Made by a program: the position numbers and the translations under genes | The notes under the pieces: generated by a model | What the model saw: the letters and a program-made list of their open reading frames with translations, nothing else | What the model was told of the DNA's origin: nothing | Databases searched by the model: none | Shown: in pieces, positions 45,173 to 56,148 of the stretch | How the letters are laid out: every line of letters begins with the position of its first letter | Numbering within the stretch: position 1 is the first letter of the stretch | NCBI GenBank assembly: GCA_951812925.1 | Contig: OX638368.1 | Coordinates: 152,382,492-152,446,491, forward strand | Source: Calliopum simillimum | Taxonomy: Eukaryota; Arthropoda; Insecta; Diptera; Lauxaniidae | Direction of reading: 5' to 3' | Length of the DNA: 64,000 bases

Positions 45173-47170
45173 CAATATCAACAACATAACGCAAAAGTTT
45201 TATATGATAATTTTTAACTTGTGTGTATTTTTTTTTTTACGTAATTCTGCTAAATTTCGAAATTACGTATTTAGTTACTTCGTGCATAAAATTCACAGAT
45301 TCTTATTACTTTGACTGTTGTACCAGAAAGCTTCCACTCCTTTACTATTTTTTTTTCTGTACGCATCCTTTCAAATGCTTATTCATATCAAATGCTTCCT
45401 TACAGTTTTCTTCATATGATGATTAATGAATCTGAGCCAGGATAAATTCAAGAATGAGCAAAAGAAAAACCACAAAAGCCATCACACTGCTCTAGGCTAT
45501 TGCCCGGGGTTATTGTTTTTTGTTCTATTCAACTTTTTGATGAAATATGACTTTTTGGCTTATTTAATTTCATATACATAATATATTGGCGGTTTGGTGA
45601 CTACATTAAATCATCATTACTGATATTGGAATGAGTAAATGAATTACTCTTGCAATATCTGAAAAGAAAAAAAAAATAAATATTGTAAGTTGTGTGGTTC
45701 GTGCTGTGAACTGTCAGTGACATCATGCGGTATAAATTATTTTGATTTTCACAAATTGTTGCAGACTTAAAATAATCACATTGATTTAGACTTTCGAATG
45801 AATTTATTATTTACTCGTGAAGAAATTAAATAAATTTTGATGGAACTTTCTTGACCTCTTTAATGGAGTATAGTAAATTATTAACTCCAAGGAAGGAAAG
45901 AATAAATCACGACAAACAAGGTCTGTATATTATTTCATCAACTGTCGCTTTTTGCATCAACTATAAATGCACTGATACTTTTTTGAACTTTTCCAAAACT
46001 AAGAACTTAATTACTCTTTGGAACTAGTTCCAAATTTAACTGCAGGATCTTATCATTTTTTATTATGATATATTGGTTGCTTTTATTTTCCTAAATATTG
46101 ATACGTACGTATACTACTCATACTATTAACGTTTTTATTCTACTGTGTTATAACTCAACGTTACAACTTTACCACTATTTTTTTATCAAAAATCATAAAA
46201 TTTTTAGTTTAGTTACCTTAAATTGCTGCATAAAGCAAATAAGTACATTCTCAACTTTCAGTTTGTATAGTGATTGCAGCATTTTTTTTTTTTTCAAGTA
46301 CACACTCATAAATTCTGCTTCATTTTTCCGAAAAAATAAATTCTTTTTTTACAACATTTTTTTGTGCACTTTTTCATTGTACAAAGTGCACTCAATTTAG
46401 TGCATTTTTCATGGTAAAATGTTTGTGCGAAATTTGAGTGGATTGCAGCGGAGGATGCAGCAACATCAACAGTAGAGTGAAGTATGTAGTGTAGTGAATT
46501 TTTTCTAAACCGGGTGTCCACTCAAAGCTTACCACTTGAAAATAAAAACTTCGATAATAAATGATATTGAGGAAAATTGTTTGATAATAGTGGAAACAAT
46601 ACAATTCTTCTTTCGGAATGGTTTTTAACTGGGACATTAAATAATAAAAAATGGAGAAATAAATTTTATGCATTTGAATCAATACATAGTAAAAAATTAT
46701 TGTTTACACTTGATTCCATTTGGTATTGATTTTAAACTATTTTGGTATTAAATTCAAAATTTATTTCAAAAAAGTTTGAAATTTATTGCGGAAGGTTTTA
46801 ATTTTAATAATTGCTTTTAAACCATTTAGTTTTTAAAATTTTTTAGTACCAAAGTAGCTTCAAAACAATTCAAAACAATTTTTTAAATTCAAATAAATCC
46901 AAAAAAAGTATAAAAATATTCTCTGAGCCAATTTTTATTCTTTTGGTTTGAAACTGATGCCATCAAAGTATGAATTTAGCTTGGAGAGACTTTGAAGTTT
47001 AAAAATTTGAGAAATTTTATTTATCAAATGAGCATAAAAAAAGAATGACAGAAAAATAAAAGAAAACATTGTTTTTTTCAATTGTTTAAGTACAAATTTC
47101 ACACAACTACTTATTTAAATAACCTTAATAGCCGAATTAGCTTAAGACTACATAATTTATCTACATAGGT
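45173..47170. other. no gene recognised
   Basis: Two kilobases of AT-rich DNA. Frames at 46098-46682 are low-complexity and match no family. Confidence 0.5.
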
Positions 47171-47353
47171 CACGGTGGTTTTTAAAAAATTTTAACTTTT
47201 TGAAATACCACCCACGATTTTTTTCAGGGATAATGTTGGGGGACCCTTCTAGTATCTAAATCCACAAACCGCGAAATAGAACGTCCAGCCGTTTTTGTTT
47301 TCGACCTTTTAGTTTTTTTAACGATTTTTGAGTATGTCTCGGTGTGTATATAC

Positions 47354-48280
47354 ATCCCAGTTGGGCCAGTCTGCAAGAAATCATCAATGACGGGTGCACG
47401 ACTATATGAAATCTTTGATGACGGATGTGTATTTTTGTATGGCAGTCGTTAACGAAATTTCCATACAAGTGTCCCATATTTCATCAACGACGAAAAGAGC
47501 GACAGTGTCCCTTACGTTGTCGTTGATGACATTCAAAGCGACAATTTTTACATATTTTCGTTGATGACATTAAGAGCGACAGTTTCCCTTACGTTGTCGT
47601 TGATGACATTAAGGGCGACAAATTTTACATACTTTCATCAACGAAAACATCAGTGACTTTGTCCAAATATTTAGATTAATGACAATTTTGTGTAAAATTG
47701 TGGAAGTATTCATGTCATCGAATCAAATCCATTTGAAGATGCTGACTAAAATCCTAATGTCCTCATGGTGAATAAATAGTATATTGAAACGATGAAGGAG
47801 GGTTTACGATGTGAATTACCACTAACGAAGATTGATTGCTTTGTTTCCCTAAGACCTCGATAAATCCTCTTCGTTATTTTAATATACTACCTCCAGAGTC
47901 CAAATGTATGTATGCGTTTGTTCACGAAATTAGGATTTACCTTCAAACTGATTTGATTTGATGACAGCTTGATGCTTCCAAAATCCAAATATTGAAAAAA
48001 GGCGCCGATAAATCGACAGTTAAAACGCCAATGGGAATAAGGGTTTTAGCGACATATAATTTTTTAATAAAAATTTAAAAAATTTATGCTTCTAATGATG
48101 AATTTTAAAATTTTTGTTTAAGAAATTAAAATCTCCGCACTCTGAAGTATTTTTGAATTCATTGCCGACATCTTACAAGACTTTGTCATCTATCATGTCC
48201 CCAAAGTTCTGAATGTAGTCATTGTAGATGACATATTCGTTAACGAAAATGTCTTCGACGACTATTGGCCCAACTGGGAT
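47354..48280. mobile_element. 927-bp element with GTCGTTGATGAC repeats
   Basis: ATCCCAGTTGGGCCA at 47354-47368 is perfectly inverted at 48266-48280 (15 bp). It interrupts the pairing of the outer arms just after GTGTATATAC. Inside, GTCGTTGATGACATT with AGCGACA blocks recurs in ~35- and ~70-bp steps at about 47515-47645, and CATCAACGA / TCGTTGATG words continue toward both ends. No coding frame. Confidence 0.65.
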
Positions 48281-48408
48281 ATTATGTACACATATATGTG
48301 TATGTACGTACATATATATACTTGTGTATGTATATACGTGTAATATATATATATGTATATATATATGTATATATATATGTATATATATATACATACATAC
48401 ATACATGT
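48281..48408. repeat. TATA/CATA microsatellite
   Basis: Alternating TA, GTATATATA and CATA tracts. Overlapping tyrosine/isoleucine-rich frames on both strands (48173-48497) are microsatellite artefacts. A similar tract at 49893-49920 was the target of the gypsy insertion. Confidence 0.85.
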
Positions 48409-49882
48409 ATCGTTTCCGCACCATTTATTTTTAAAAAAAATCTGTTTTTTCGTATATAAGAAAAACACAAACAAAAACCGGAAACAAAAGTAGTCATTCC
48501 AGATCTGGTTTTTGATGCTTAATCCGCTTCCGGTATTAGAATTGCTCTATTACGTCTGGACTTTGAGATATCCTTACATATATGTTTAAAGGACACCATT
48601 TTTTTTTCCTATTTTTTAAGTTATATAACAAGATAAGATAATATTATGCCGTAAAATCTGGTATGACAGTTAATAGCCCTAGTTTTTTCCTTGAAAACTC
48701 AATCAAACCGATAACGATATCTTTTTTTTTGTCGGAGATATCTTTGCCTAAAAAGTTAAAAAAGTGCAAAAACACGATTTTTGGCTATATTGGATGTTAT
48801 ATGCAGGACACACAAAATTTTTTTTGGAGTTTCTATTACCAGAAACATTTGGTTCTTTCTTTTGGCTTTAAATAGAGCTATCAAATGTTTATGTGCAATA
48901 TTTCTCTGCAAAGTTATGTTAACTTTAAAATCACACCATGAAATTTAAAGCGAAAAATCTCGGTTTTCGGCTATGTTTTAGGTTGTATACAGTACGGACG
49001 AAATTCGTCTGCTCTTTTTTACTAACCAAAGCATTTAAAACCGTTCTTTATCTTCAAAATAAGCTATCAAGAGGTCTCTTGTGATTGTTTTCCACAAAGT
49101 TATGACCATTTAAAAGTTACATTATGGAGTGCAAACTCACAGTGTACGAGTATTCCTTATATTGCTGCAGCATGTCGTCTTAAAATAGTCATAACTTTTT
49201 AGAAAACAATTACAAGAGACCACTTTTTAGCTCATTTTGAAGATAAAAAATGGTTTTAAATGCTTCGATTGGTAAAAAAGAGCAGACGAATTTCGTCCGT
49301 ACTGTATACAACCTTAAATATAGGCCAAAACCGAGATTTTTCGCTTAAAATTTCATGGTGTGATTTTAAAGTTAACATAACTTTGCAGAGAAATATTGCA
49401 GATAAACATTGGATAGCTCAATTTAAAGCCAAAAAAAGTACCAAATGTTTCTGGTAATAGGAATTCCCAAAAAAATTTTGTGTGTCCTGCATATAACATC
49501 CAATATAGCCAAAAATCGTGTTTTTGCACTTTTTTAACTTTTTAGGCAAAGATATCTCCGACAAAAAAAAGATATCGTTATCGGTTTGATTGAGTTTTCA
49601 AGGAAAAAACTAGGGCTATTAACTGTCATACCAGATTTTACGGCATTATATTACCTTATCTTGTTATATAACTTCAAAAATAGGAAAAAAAATGGTGTCC
49701 TTTAAACATATATGTAAGGATATCTCAAAGTCCAGACGTAATAGAGCAATTCTAATACCAGAATCGGATTAAGCATCAAAAACCAGATCTGGAATGACTA
49801 CTTTTGTTTCCGGTTTTTGTTTGTGTTTTTCTTAAATACGAAAAAACCGATTTTTTTAAAAAATAAATGGTGCGGAAACGAT
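48409..49882. repeat. 1.47-kb palindrome, ~700-bp arms
   Basis: From ATCGTTTCCGCACCATTTAT at the left to its inverted copy ending at 49882, the arms (about 48409-49106 and 49184-49882) are reverse complements with only scattered differences. They leave a spacer of about 80 bases. Words such as GGTTGTATACAGTACGGACG occur once per arm. The flanking microsatellite continues the symmetry for tens of bases. Such an arm pair would form a hairpin as single-stranded DNA or RNA. Confidence 0.9.
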
Positions 49883-49920
49883 AACTTTTATATGTATGTA
49901 TGTATATATATCCATATATA

Positions 49921-50294
49921 AGTTAAATTATTCGTTTCCTTAATTATAAGGATTCTTTAAAATTTATTTTTATGATGTATTTTTTATTTAAATTAATAAC
50001 ATCATCTTTGATTGAATTCCAAATTACAATGATGAAAAAATTCTGATAGAAACATAAATTGAATAACAAATTTTGCTTTATAAAGAATTTATGAATTAAA
50101 TAACAAGTGTGAAGTGTTGGAGTATTTAATGTCAAGAGGTCGATTAACAGTTCCCATAAATAGGTTTAATATGTAATGTTACATGGAATATGTTTTATAA
50201 ACTAAATATAAAACAAAATAAAATAAAACAAAATACGTCATACAAGTGGCTTGCGATTTAAGTTTAGCTATATCATCAACTGATACTGTTAACT
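49921..50294 (-). repeat. gypsy 3' LTR
   Basis: 374 bp, identical by eye to 55775-56148. A frame of 63 codons present in both LTRs is incidental. Confidence 0.94.
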
Positions 50295-50305
50295 CCTCCC
50301 ACTCT
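50295..50305 (-). other. gypsy polypurine tract
   Basis: AGAGTGGGAGG on the minus strand directly before the 3' LTR, the plus-strand DNA priming site. Confidence 0.75.
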
Positions 50306-51113
50306 TAAATGCGAAGCGTCCTCGTTTCGCTCTTTGATCCTCCATAGGTTGTCGTTAAAGCTGTGCTGATAAATCTTTTTACCCATTACATGTACTGATA
50401 AAATATATAACAGCGAGAAAATGTTAAAACCAGAGATAAGGCTGTAACAAGGCACTGGTTTGTCTTTTCCTGATTTATGTGGATATATTTATTTGATGAC
50501 ACATTATCTTAAATTCAACTGTGTGGATATGGTTGAAAATTTTGAGATGGTCTTCTACTGTTAATACAACAGTTTCTTCATCTATTATTGTGGTATTAGT
50601 CACATCGTATAATGCTATAATTTTCTATTGAATTTTCGAGACATACGAAATTTGTTGAGCCGATTAATTCTATTGATAGAGGTGTTGATGCGTTGTCGCA
50701 AGCAAAAGTATTAATCATATCTAGCTTAATGAACCTTTAGTAATACTTTAAATAAACTATAACATAATTGCAAAGTATGGGAACCTGTAAAATATAATTA
50801 TACATTGGTTTTGTACGTATTCAGTATCTATTCAATTATTTATTTCGAGAGTAAGTACTTAAAATCAATGGATTAACCATATTTGCTTTATCCAGTATTA
50901 AGAACAGTGTAAAATTATTTAAATGGTAAAAATTTCGTTGTTTTTGTTTTTTTTTTTTTACAAAATATCATGCGTTGATGGTTAATTGGTGTTACTGATA
51001 TTTATCTATGTAAGTTTTAGTCATCGTGGTTTTCCAAGTGGTGTAACAAAATAAATGGAAGAGTATGATTTTCGTCAACAACAGCTGCCAAGTGAATACA
51101 AGTATGAAATGTC
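50306..51113 (-). other. non-coding stretch between pol and 3' LTR (env position)
   Basis: In errantiviruses env would lie here. No frame longer than about 60 codons was seen on the minus strand, so the envelope gene is absent rather than merely broken by one stop. Confidence 0.6.
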
Positions 51114-54100
51114 TTATCTGAGGTTAGTTTTATGAACTTTTCTGCCTTTAATGATTACAGTAGTTCCCAAATCTTTTTCAACTACCTCCTGAGTAAAGAC
51201 TTTGTCGAATTTATTTCCTAGGCGTTTGTTCCTTCGAACAAAAACTATTTCTCCTGGCTGATAGATTTTAGTTTTCGTAAATCTATTATGCCAGTTGAGT
51301 GAATTTTCCTGAGCTTTTAGTAATTTGTCTTTTACAATTTTTAGTATTTTGGTTGAATAATCTTGTAATATGTCAATTGGTTTACTTTCCGTAACCGAAT
51401 GAATAGTGCAGTTATATTTATTAGTTGAAATTAGTATTAAATCCACCATATCTATCATATTTAATTCCGCTTTTAAACAACGTGCTATTTCCAGAAGTGT
51501 TGAGTGAAATCGCTCTATTTGGCCATTGCTTTCACTATGGAGAGGAGGTACAAAGAATTGTTCTATTTTAAAATGGTCTCTAAATAATGCAGTTATTACA
51601 TTAGATTTAAATGCTTTTTCATTATCTGAAATTACGAGTTTAGTATTCTTAAAATATGACATTATCATTATAATAGCTCGTTTTATATCAATGGATGAGC
51701 GAGAAGCAATCGGAATAACTACAGCGAATTTAGAGAATTTATCAATACAAGTGAGAAAATGTTGTTTATTAGTAATTAAAATATCAATATGTAGAATTTC
51801 TCCTGGAAAACTAGGTACTGGCGAGTTTCCTATCTCTGGCTTTGGTGGTTTTCTCTGATACTTGTTTTCTTTGCATATCCTGCAGTTTCCGATTACAGAC
51901 TTAAGTAATTTTTTAATTCCTGGAAAATAATATTCATTTGTTATTTGCAAAAAATTTTCCTGAAGTGATCTATGAGCTCGGTTATGTTCCGTTGTTACAA
52001 TCTCAAGTTGGTCATTTTCATTAGTGATATCAATAACTAATTTTTCAGAATGAATAAATCTAACTTCTGGAAATGCTTTCACTAACTTATCTTGAATTTC
52101 GGCCAGAGTTGCCAGATCACAGTGGATAGCGTTAACAGTATTAGGGTCTATAGATTCTATCAACTGATTTATTAAGATATCCACGTTACTAAAATAAATT
52201 ATGTGCCGTAAGAGTTGTTTGAAGATTATTTTTTTACTTCGGTTATTCTGGCATGCTTTGGTAATAATTAGCTGATTTTTAAAGTGGTTTACAGGAAACT
52301 TGGTTGTCCTAATGATTTGTGTGACTGAAGCCTCACTATGTATTGTTCCGTCGTCTTCCCCAAAATCTGACAAGTTGAATGTAAATTGCCTAGAGAGAGC
52401 GTCAGCTACAACATTCTCCTTACCTGGTTTATAATGAAATTTCGGAGCAAACTCCTCAATAAAAGCTCTCCATCTTTTTATTTTAGAATTTGGGTTTTTG
52501 TCCGATATTGCAAAAGTCAACGGTTGATGATCAGTGAATATATTAATGTTTGTAATACCATATAGATAATGCCTTAAATTTTTAAAAGCCCAAACAATTG
52601 CTAACAGTTCTCTTTCATTGGTGGCGTAGTTTTGTTCAGATTTTGACAATGTTCGGGATATCATGGTAATGGGTTTCCCTTCTTGCGACAAAACCGCTCC
52701 TATAGCAACTGAAGAAGCATCGGTTGTTAAGTCAAATGGTTTTTCATAATTGGGGTGAGCTAATAAAACATCATCCGAAGCCAATATTGTTCTCAATTTT
52801 TCAAACGCTTCCAAACTTTCTTTTTCCAATTTTATTTTAGTATTTTTAGAGTCTTTTGCTTTAACATGTCCGTTATGACCTTCAAGAAATTTTGTTAATG
52901 GTTTGGAGATTTTGGCATAATCTCTTATAAATCTCCTATAATAACCAGAGAGACCTAAAAATGACCGTAGTGCTCGCAATGATTTCGGAGTTTCATAATT
53001 TAATATGGCTTGGACTTTATCTGGACACGTTTTAATGCCATGTTGTGAAACAACGAATCCTAAAAATTCAGTTTCGGTGTTAAAGAATTTCGATTTTTCA
53101 ATTGATACTCGCATTCCCGCCTTCTCTAATTTGGATAAAATTGTATCTATATGTTCAAGGTGTTTTTGCTCATTAGGTGAGAAAATTATAACATCATCCA
53201 TGTAAACCTGACATATCTCACCAATATATTCACGTAAAATATCATCAATAGCACGCTGAAAAATGCTTGGTGCATTTTTTAGGCCAAAAGGCAACCGACA
53301 GAATTCATACTTTCCGTTATTTATACTGAATGCAGTTTTTTGTCTATCATTTTCAGACAAGAGTATCTGGTGAAAACCGGACTTGAGGTCAATTGTGGTG
53401 AAAAATTTGGAGTTTCCCAAGTTTGCCAAAATTACTGAAATATTAGGAATGGGATATTTGTCCGGGGTAGTATGTTCGTTTATTTTTCTAAAGTCTATGA
53501 CCATTCTTAGTTTGGGCTTTCCTTGGTCGTCAAATCCCTTCTTTTTTACGATGTGAATTGGTGAATTATATGCAGAATTGGATTTCCTTATAATTCCATC
53601 TTTTAGTAAAGTTTCTACTTCGCTATTTACAAAGTCAGTAGCTGAAACTGGATATGGGTACGCTCTGGTGTAAATGGGTTCTACTGTATTAGTTCGAATT
53701 GTGGCTAACACTTTAGTGTTATAAGGCAATGCTCGGTTCGGTTCGGCGAAAGCTGCTGCGTTTTTTTGAATAACGTTATCTAATTCATTCTTTACGTGGC
53801 TCATTACACAACTATTATAATGACCAATTGTGTTCACTTCTTGATGTCTAGTGTGTCTAAGCTTCTCTTTTCCTGTTTTATAAAAAAGTGTATCGCACTT
53901 TATATCTATTTTTGCCTCTATTTGTTTCAAAAAGTCGTAACCTATGATGCCATCGAACGATTTCAATTGGGGTAATATAAAAAATGTGCCTGTATGATTA
54001 AGGACATTAATTTCACATTTTTGTTTGATAATATTTATTCCATTTATTGATCTTATAGTAAATGGAGTTCGAACTGACATTATTCCTTTTATAAATGTGT

Positions 54101-54203
54101 GATTTTGTATATAATTTTTCGAAGTGCCTGTATCTATAAGTAATTTGAGCTCTTTACCACATTTAGCTGTTTTCACTATATATGGTAAGAGCGAGCTTAA
54201 TCT
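51114..54203 (-). CDS. gypsy Pol (protease, RT, RNase H, integrase)
   Basis: The frame is open from the gag slip site (54203) to the stop at 51114, about 1,029 codons. The protease motif LLIDTGTSKNYI lies near the start. Reverse transcriptase has MVIDFRKIN, TTIDLKSGFHQI, LPFGLKNAPS and the active site YMDDVII. RNase H has TTDASSVAIGAVL, NYATNERELLAIVWA and FTDHQPL. Integrase has a HHCC-type zinc site (HNRAH..CRIC), then LHIDIL (Asp), ISDNEKAF (Asp) and NGQIERFH (Glu), and ends in a GPY-like PGEIVFVRR segment. All catalytic residues expected are visible and there is no internal stop. It belongs to the gypsy/17.6/297 clade by its motifs. It has no start codon of its own in a normal place and is likely made by frameshifting from gag. 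Confidence 0.94.
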   Translation of the reverse strand, partial: RLSSLLPYIVKTAKCGKELKLLIDTGTSKNYIQNHTFIKGIMSVRTPFTIRSINGINIIKQKCEINVLNHTGTFFILPQLKSFDGIIGYDFLKQIEAKIDIKCDTLFYKTGKEKLRHTRHQEVNTIGHYNSCVMSHVKNELDNVIQKNAAAFAEPNRALPYNTKVLATIRTNTVEPIYTRAYPYPVSATDFVNSEVETLLKDGIIRKSNSAYNSPIHIVKKKGFDDQGKPKLRMVIDFRKINEHTTPDKYPIPNISVILANLGNSKFFTTIDLKSGFHQILLSENDRQKTAFSINNGKYEFCRLPFGLKNAPSIFQRAIDDILREYIGEICQVYMDDVIIFSPNEQKHLEHIDTILSKLEKAGMRVSIEKSKFFNTETEFLGFVVSQHGIKTCPDKVQAILNYETPKSLRALRSFLGLSGYYRRFIRDYAKISKPLTKFLEGHNGHVKAKDSKNTKIKLEKESLEAFEKLRTILASDDVLLAHPNYEKPFDLTTDASSVAIGAVLSQEGKPITMISRTLSKSEQNYATNERELLAIVWAFKNLRHYLYGITNINIFTDHQPLTFAISDKNPNSKIKRWRAFIEEFAPKFHYKPGKENVVADALSRQFTFNLSDFGEDDGTIHSEASVTQIIRTTKFPVNHFKNQLIITKACQNNRSKKIIFKQLLRHIIYFSNVDILINQLIESIDPNTVNAIHCDLATLAEIQDKLVKAFPEVRFIHSEKLVIDITNENDQLEIVTTEHNRAHRSLQENFLQITNEYYFPGIKKLLKSVIGNCRICKENKYQRKPPKPEIGNSPVPSFPGEILHIDILITNKQHFLTCIDKFSKFAVVIPIASRSSIDIKRAIIMIMSYFKNTKLVISDNEKAFKSNVITALFRDHFKIEQFFVPPLHSESNGQIERFHSTLLEIARCLKAELNMIDMVDLILISTNKYNCTIHSVTESKPIDILQDYSTKILKIVKDKLLKAQENSLNWHNRFTKTKIYQPGEIVFVRRNKRLGNKFDKVFTQEVVEKDLGTTVIIKGRKVHKTNLR

Positions 54204-55315
54204 AAAAAATTAACCTCTTCTTCTTCAAAGACACTAGATAAATCTTCATCCTGTACTGTTTCATCATCATATGAACCATCTTCCTGTTGAACATGATTTA
54301 TTCTTTGATTTTTTTCCTGTGGAACATATGTTCTTTTAGAAGAGTCAAGTTGTTCGACAGAACGTTTCAACCCTTGACTACTATCTTGGGGAAGGTTAAA
54401 TCTATTGTTTCCCTTATATGCTGTAGGATGCTTAAATTTAGATGAAGTTGGGTCTACTTCCATTGGAATTGGATGGTTGTTTTCATTCGAGGCAACCACT
54501 TGTTGTTTTACTTGAGAAAACGATTGTGCATTCAATTTAGTACGATTGCTTCTAGACAATTCACCCAAGGCAAATGATCTGGCAAAGTCATAACGAATGT
54601 GATTAGTTTCTAGCTCCTGAGCAATTGCTAGGGCAGATGAGAGGTCAGCTGGTCGAGCCGAAAATAATATATCACATAGAGGTTTCCTCAATCCTGAAAT
54701 AAAAATTCGAAGTGCATTTTCCCGTGCTCTTTTGTTTAGAGCTTCAATAACAACTTCGTTACCACTATTACTCATAATGTTTTTATTTATAATAAGAGTC
54801 AATTTTTTGTCTACCTCATCATAATACTCTAATATTGATTTTCTACCTTGACTAAGGATACTTAATTCATTTTCTAACGTATGAAGTGGACGTTTATCCG
54901 AATACCTTTGATCTAAACGAGCAATTATTGCATTAAAATTTACCATCGTACTGAAAGATGATAAAGTTGCATTTGCCGTACCGCTAATTTTATTTCTAAA
55001 TATACCCATTGCCACATAATAATTTTCTGACCCTTCAGGGTAGTAATTTATCGCAAATTTAGCAGCTTCACGCCACGCTGGATATGCAATGTGGTCTCCT
55101 TTAAATTCGGGAAGTGATTTAATCAAGTCTAAAGTCGTGTTATTATTTGAAACCCCTGGTATAATGGATACAGGGACGTATGGTTCTATACTAGGTGGCT
55201 GTAGTTGTTGCACTCTATTAGACAGTTCTTGTATTTGTTGACTATATGTCTCAGTCGTAGCTTCTACAGCAGCGTTTATTAAAGATAAAATATCATCCCT
55301 GTTCATTTTGAACAA
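54197..55315 (-). CDS. gypsy Gag, 372 aa
   Basis: It opens MFKMNRDDILSLINAA, with a short predicted coiled stretch QQIQELSNRVQQL (about 25-38). A retrotransposon-Gag domain follows: LPEFKGD..YPAWREAAKFAI (about 68-90) and the LDQRYSDKRPLHTLENEL segment (about 134-150). The C-terminal third is polar and basic without a CCHC knuckle, ending in an acidic EEEEVNFLD tail. The lack of a zinc knuckle is common in errantivirus-type Gags. Gag packages the RNA into particles. The frame lies just upstream of Pol and ends six codons after the slip region begins. Confidence 0.88.
   Translation of the reverse strand: MFKMNRDDILSLINAAVEATTETYSQQIQELSNRVQQLQPPSIEPYVPVSIIPGVSNNNTTLDLIKSLPEFKGDHIAYPAWREAAKFAINYYPEGSENYYVAMGIFRNKISGTANATLSSFSTMVNFNAIIARLDQRYSDKRPLHTLENELSILSQGRKSILEYYDEVDKKLTLIINKNIMSNSGNEVVIEALNKRARENALRIFISGLRKPLCDILFSARPADLSSALAIAQELETNHIRYDFARSFALGELSRSNRTKLNAQSFSQVKQQVVASNENNHPIPMEVDPTSSKFKHPTAYKGNNRFNLPQDSSQGLKRSVEQLDSSKRTYVPQEKNQRINHVQQEDGSYDDETVQDEDLSSVFEEEEVNFLD
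54203..54209 (-). promoter_or_regulatory. -1 ribosomal frameshift heptamer T TTT TTA
   Basis: In the gag frame the end reads AAT TTT TTA GAT TAA. T_TTT_TTA is a classic X_XXY_YYZ slip site (the type used by several retroviruses). It sits six bases before the gag stop, and slipping back one base enters the pol frame with no stop. A downstream hairpin or pseudoknot was not worked out. Confidence 0.8.
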
Positions 55316-55761
55316 TAAAAAAAAAATAATTTACGCGAAATCAAAAACAACGATAATTGCACTTTTAATAAATTAAAAGTCGATGCGCAAATGGTATAAA
55401 ATTAAAATTTTAAAAATAATGCTATAATAAAGCAAATTAAGTTAACGGTAATCTTATTTGGCCGTTGTTTAAATTTTTAGTCTAAATTATTAATTCTTAG
55501 AAGCACTCTTTTTTTCAACAGAATAGGTACTGAAAACGCACTTACAATTAATGTGTAGTTCTTTTAATATTCCTTAATTGGGTCCTATGATCCAGTCTTG
55601 ATTAATTTTATTTTTCTTAAAGATGAAGGAGTCCTTAAATCTTTGATGGTTCTTTTGAACTATGTTTTCATGGTTCTTTTCTGAGGTTGAAAAAGTCCTT
55701 AATTGAGTTTTTATGACCCAATGTGGTTTTAAGTTGCCTTTTATTCAAAATCCTGCAGAAA

Positions 55762-55775
55762 CCCGTTGGGCGCCA
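55762..55775 (-). promoter_or_regulatory. gypsy primer-binding site (tRNA-Lys type)
   Basis: On the minus strand the last LTR base plus following sequence read TGGCGCCCAACGGG. The first 12 bases match the 3' end of a lysine tRNA (CUU type), as used by Drosophila gypsy. The primer site overlaps the LTR by one base. Confidence 0.75.
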
Positions 55776-56148
55776 GTTAAATTATTCGTTTCCTTAATTA
55801 TAAGGATTCTTTAAAATTTATTTTTATGATGTATTTTTTATTTAAATTAATAACATCATCTTTGATTGAATTCCAAATTACAATGATGAAAAAATTCTGA
55901 TAGAAACATAAATTGAATAACAAATTTTGCTTTATAAAGAATTTATGAATTAAATAACAAGTGTGAAGTGTTGGAGTATTTAATGTCAAGAGGTCGATTA
56001 ACAGTTCCCATAAATAGGTTTAATATGTAATGTTACATGGAATATGTTTTATAAACTAAATATAAAACAAAATAAAATAAAACAAAATACGTCATACAAG
56101 TGGCTTGCGATTTAAGTTTAGCTATATCATCAACTGATACTGTTAACT
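55775..56148 (-). repeat. gypsy 5' LTR
   Basis: 374 bp, identical by eye to the LTR at 49921-50294. It would carry the promoter on the minus strand. Confidence 0.94.

Larger units (their letters stand above)
49921..56148 (-). mobile_element. full-length gypsy-type LTR retrotransposon, 6,228 bp
   Basis: Two 374-bp LTRs, identical by eye, start AGTTAA and end TTAACT. They enclose gag and pol on the minus strand. TATA flanks both sides (49917-49920, 56149-56152), a 4-bp duplication of the kind made by the Drosophila gypsy/17.6 group. Primer site and polypurine tract are present. There is no env frame: only 819 bp separate pol from the 3' LTR. Identical LTRs and open frames indicate recent insertion. 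It lies in the microsatellite beside the palindrome. Confidence 0.95.

Noticed and set aside
48173..48497. Several overlapping Tyr/Ile-rich frames on both strands
   Set aside because: All are translations of the TATA/CATA microsatellite.
49944..50135. 63-codon frame duplicated at 55798-55989
   Set aside because: The duplication is only the two copies of the gypsy LTR; no LTR-encoded gene is known for this group.
50306..51113. Errantivirus env gene
   Set aside because: No frame of useful length and no recognisable signal peptide or membrane segment.
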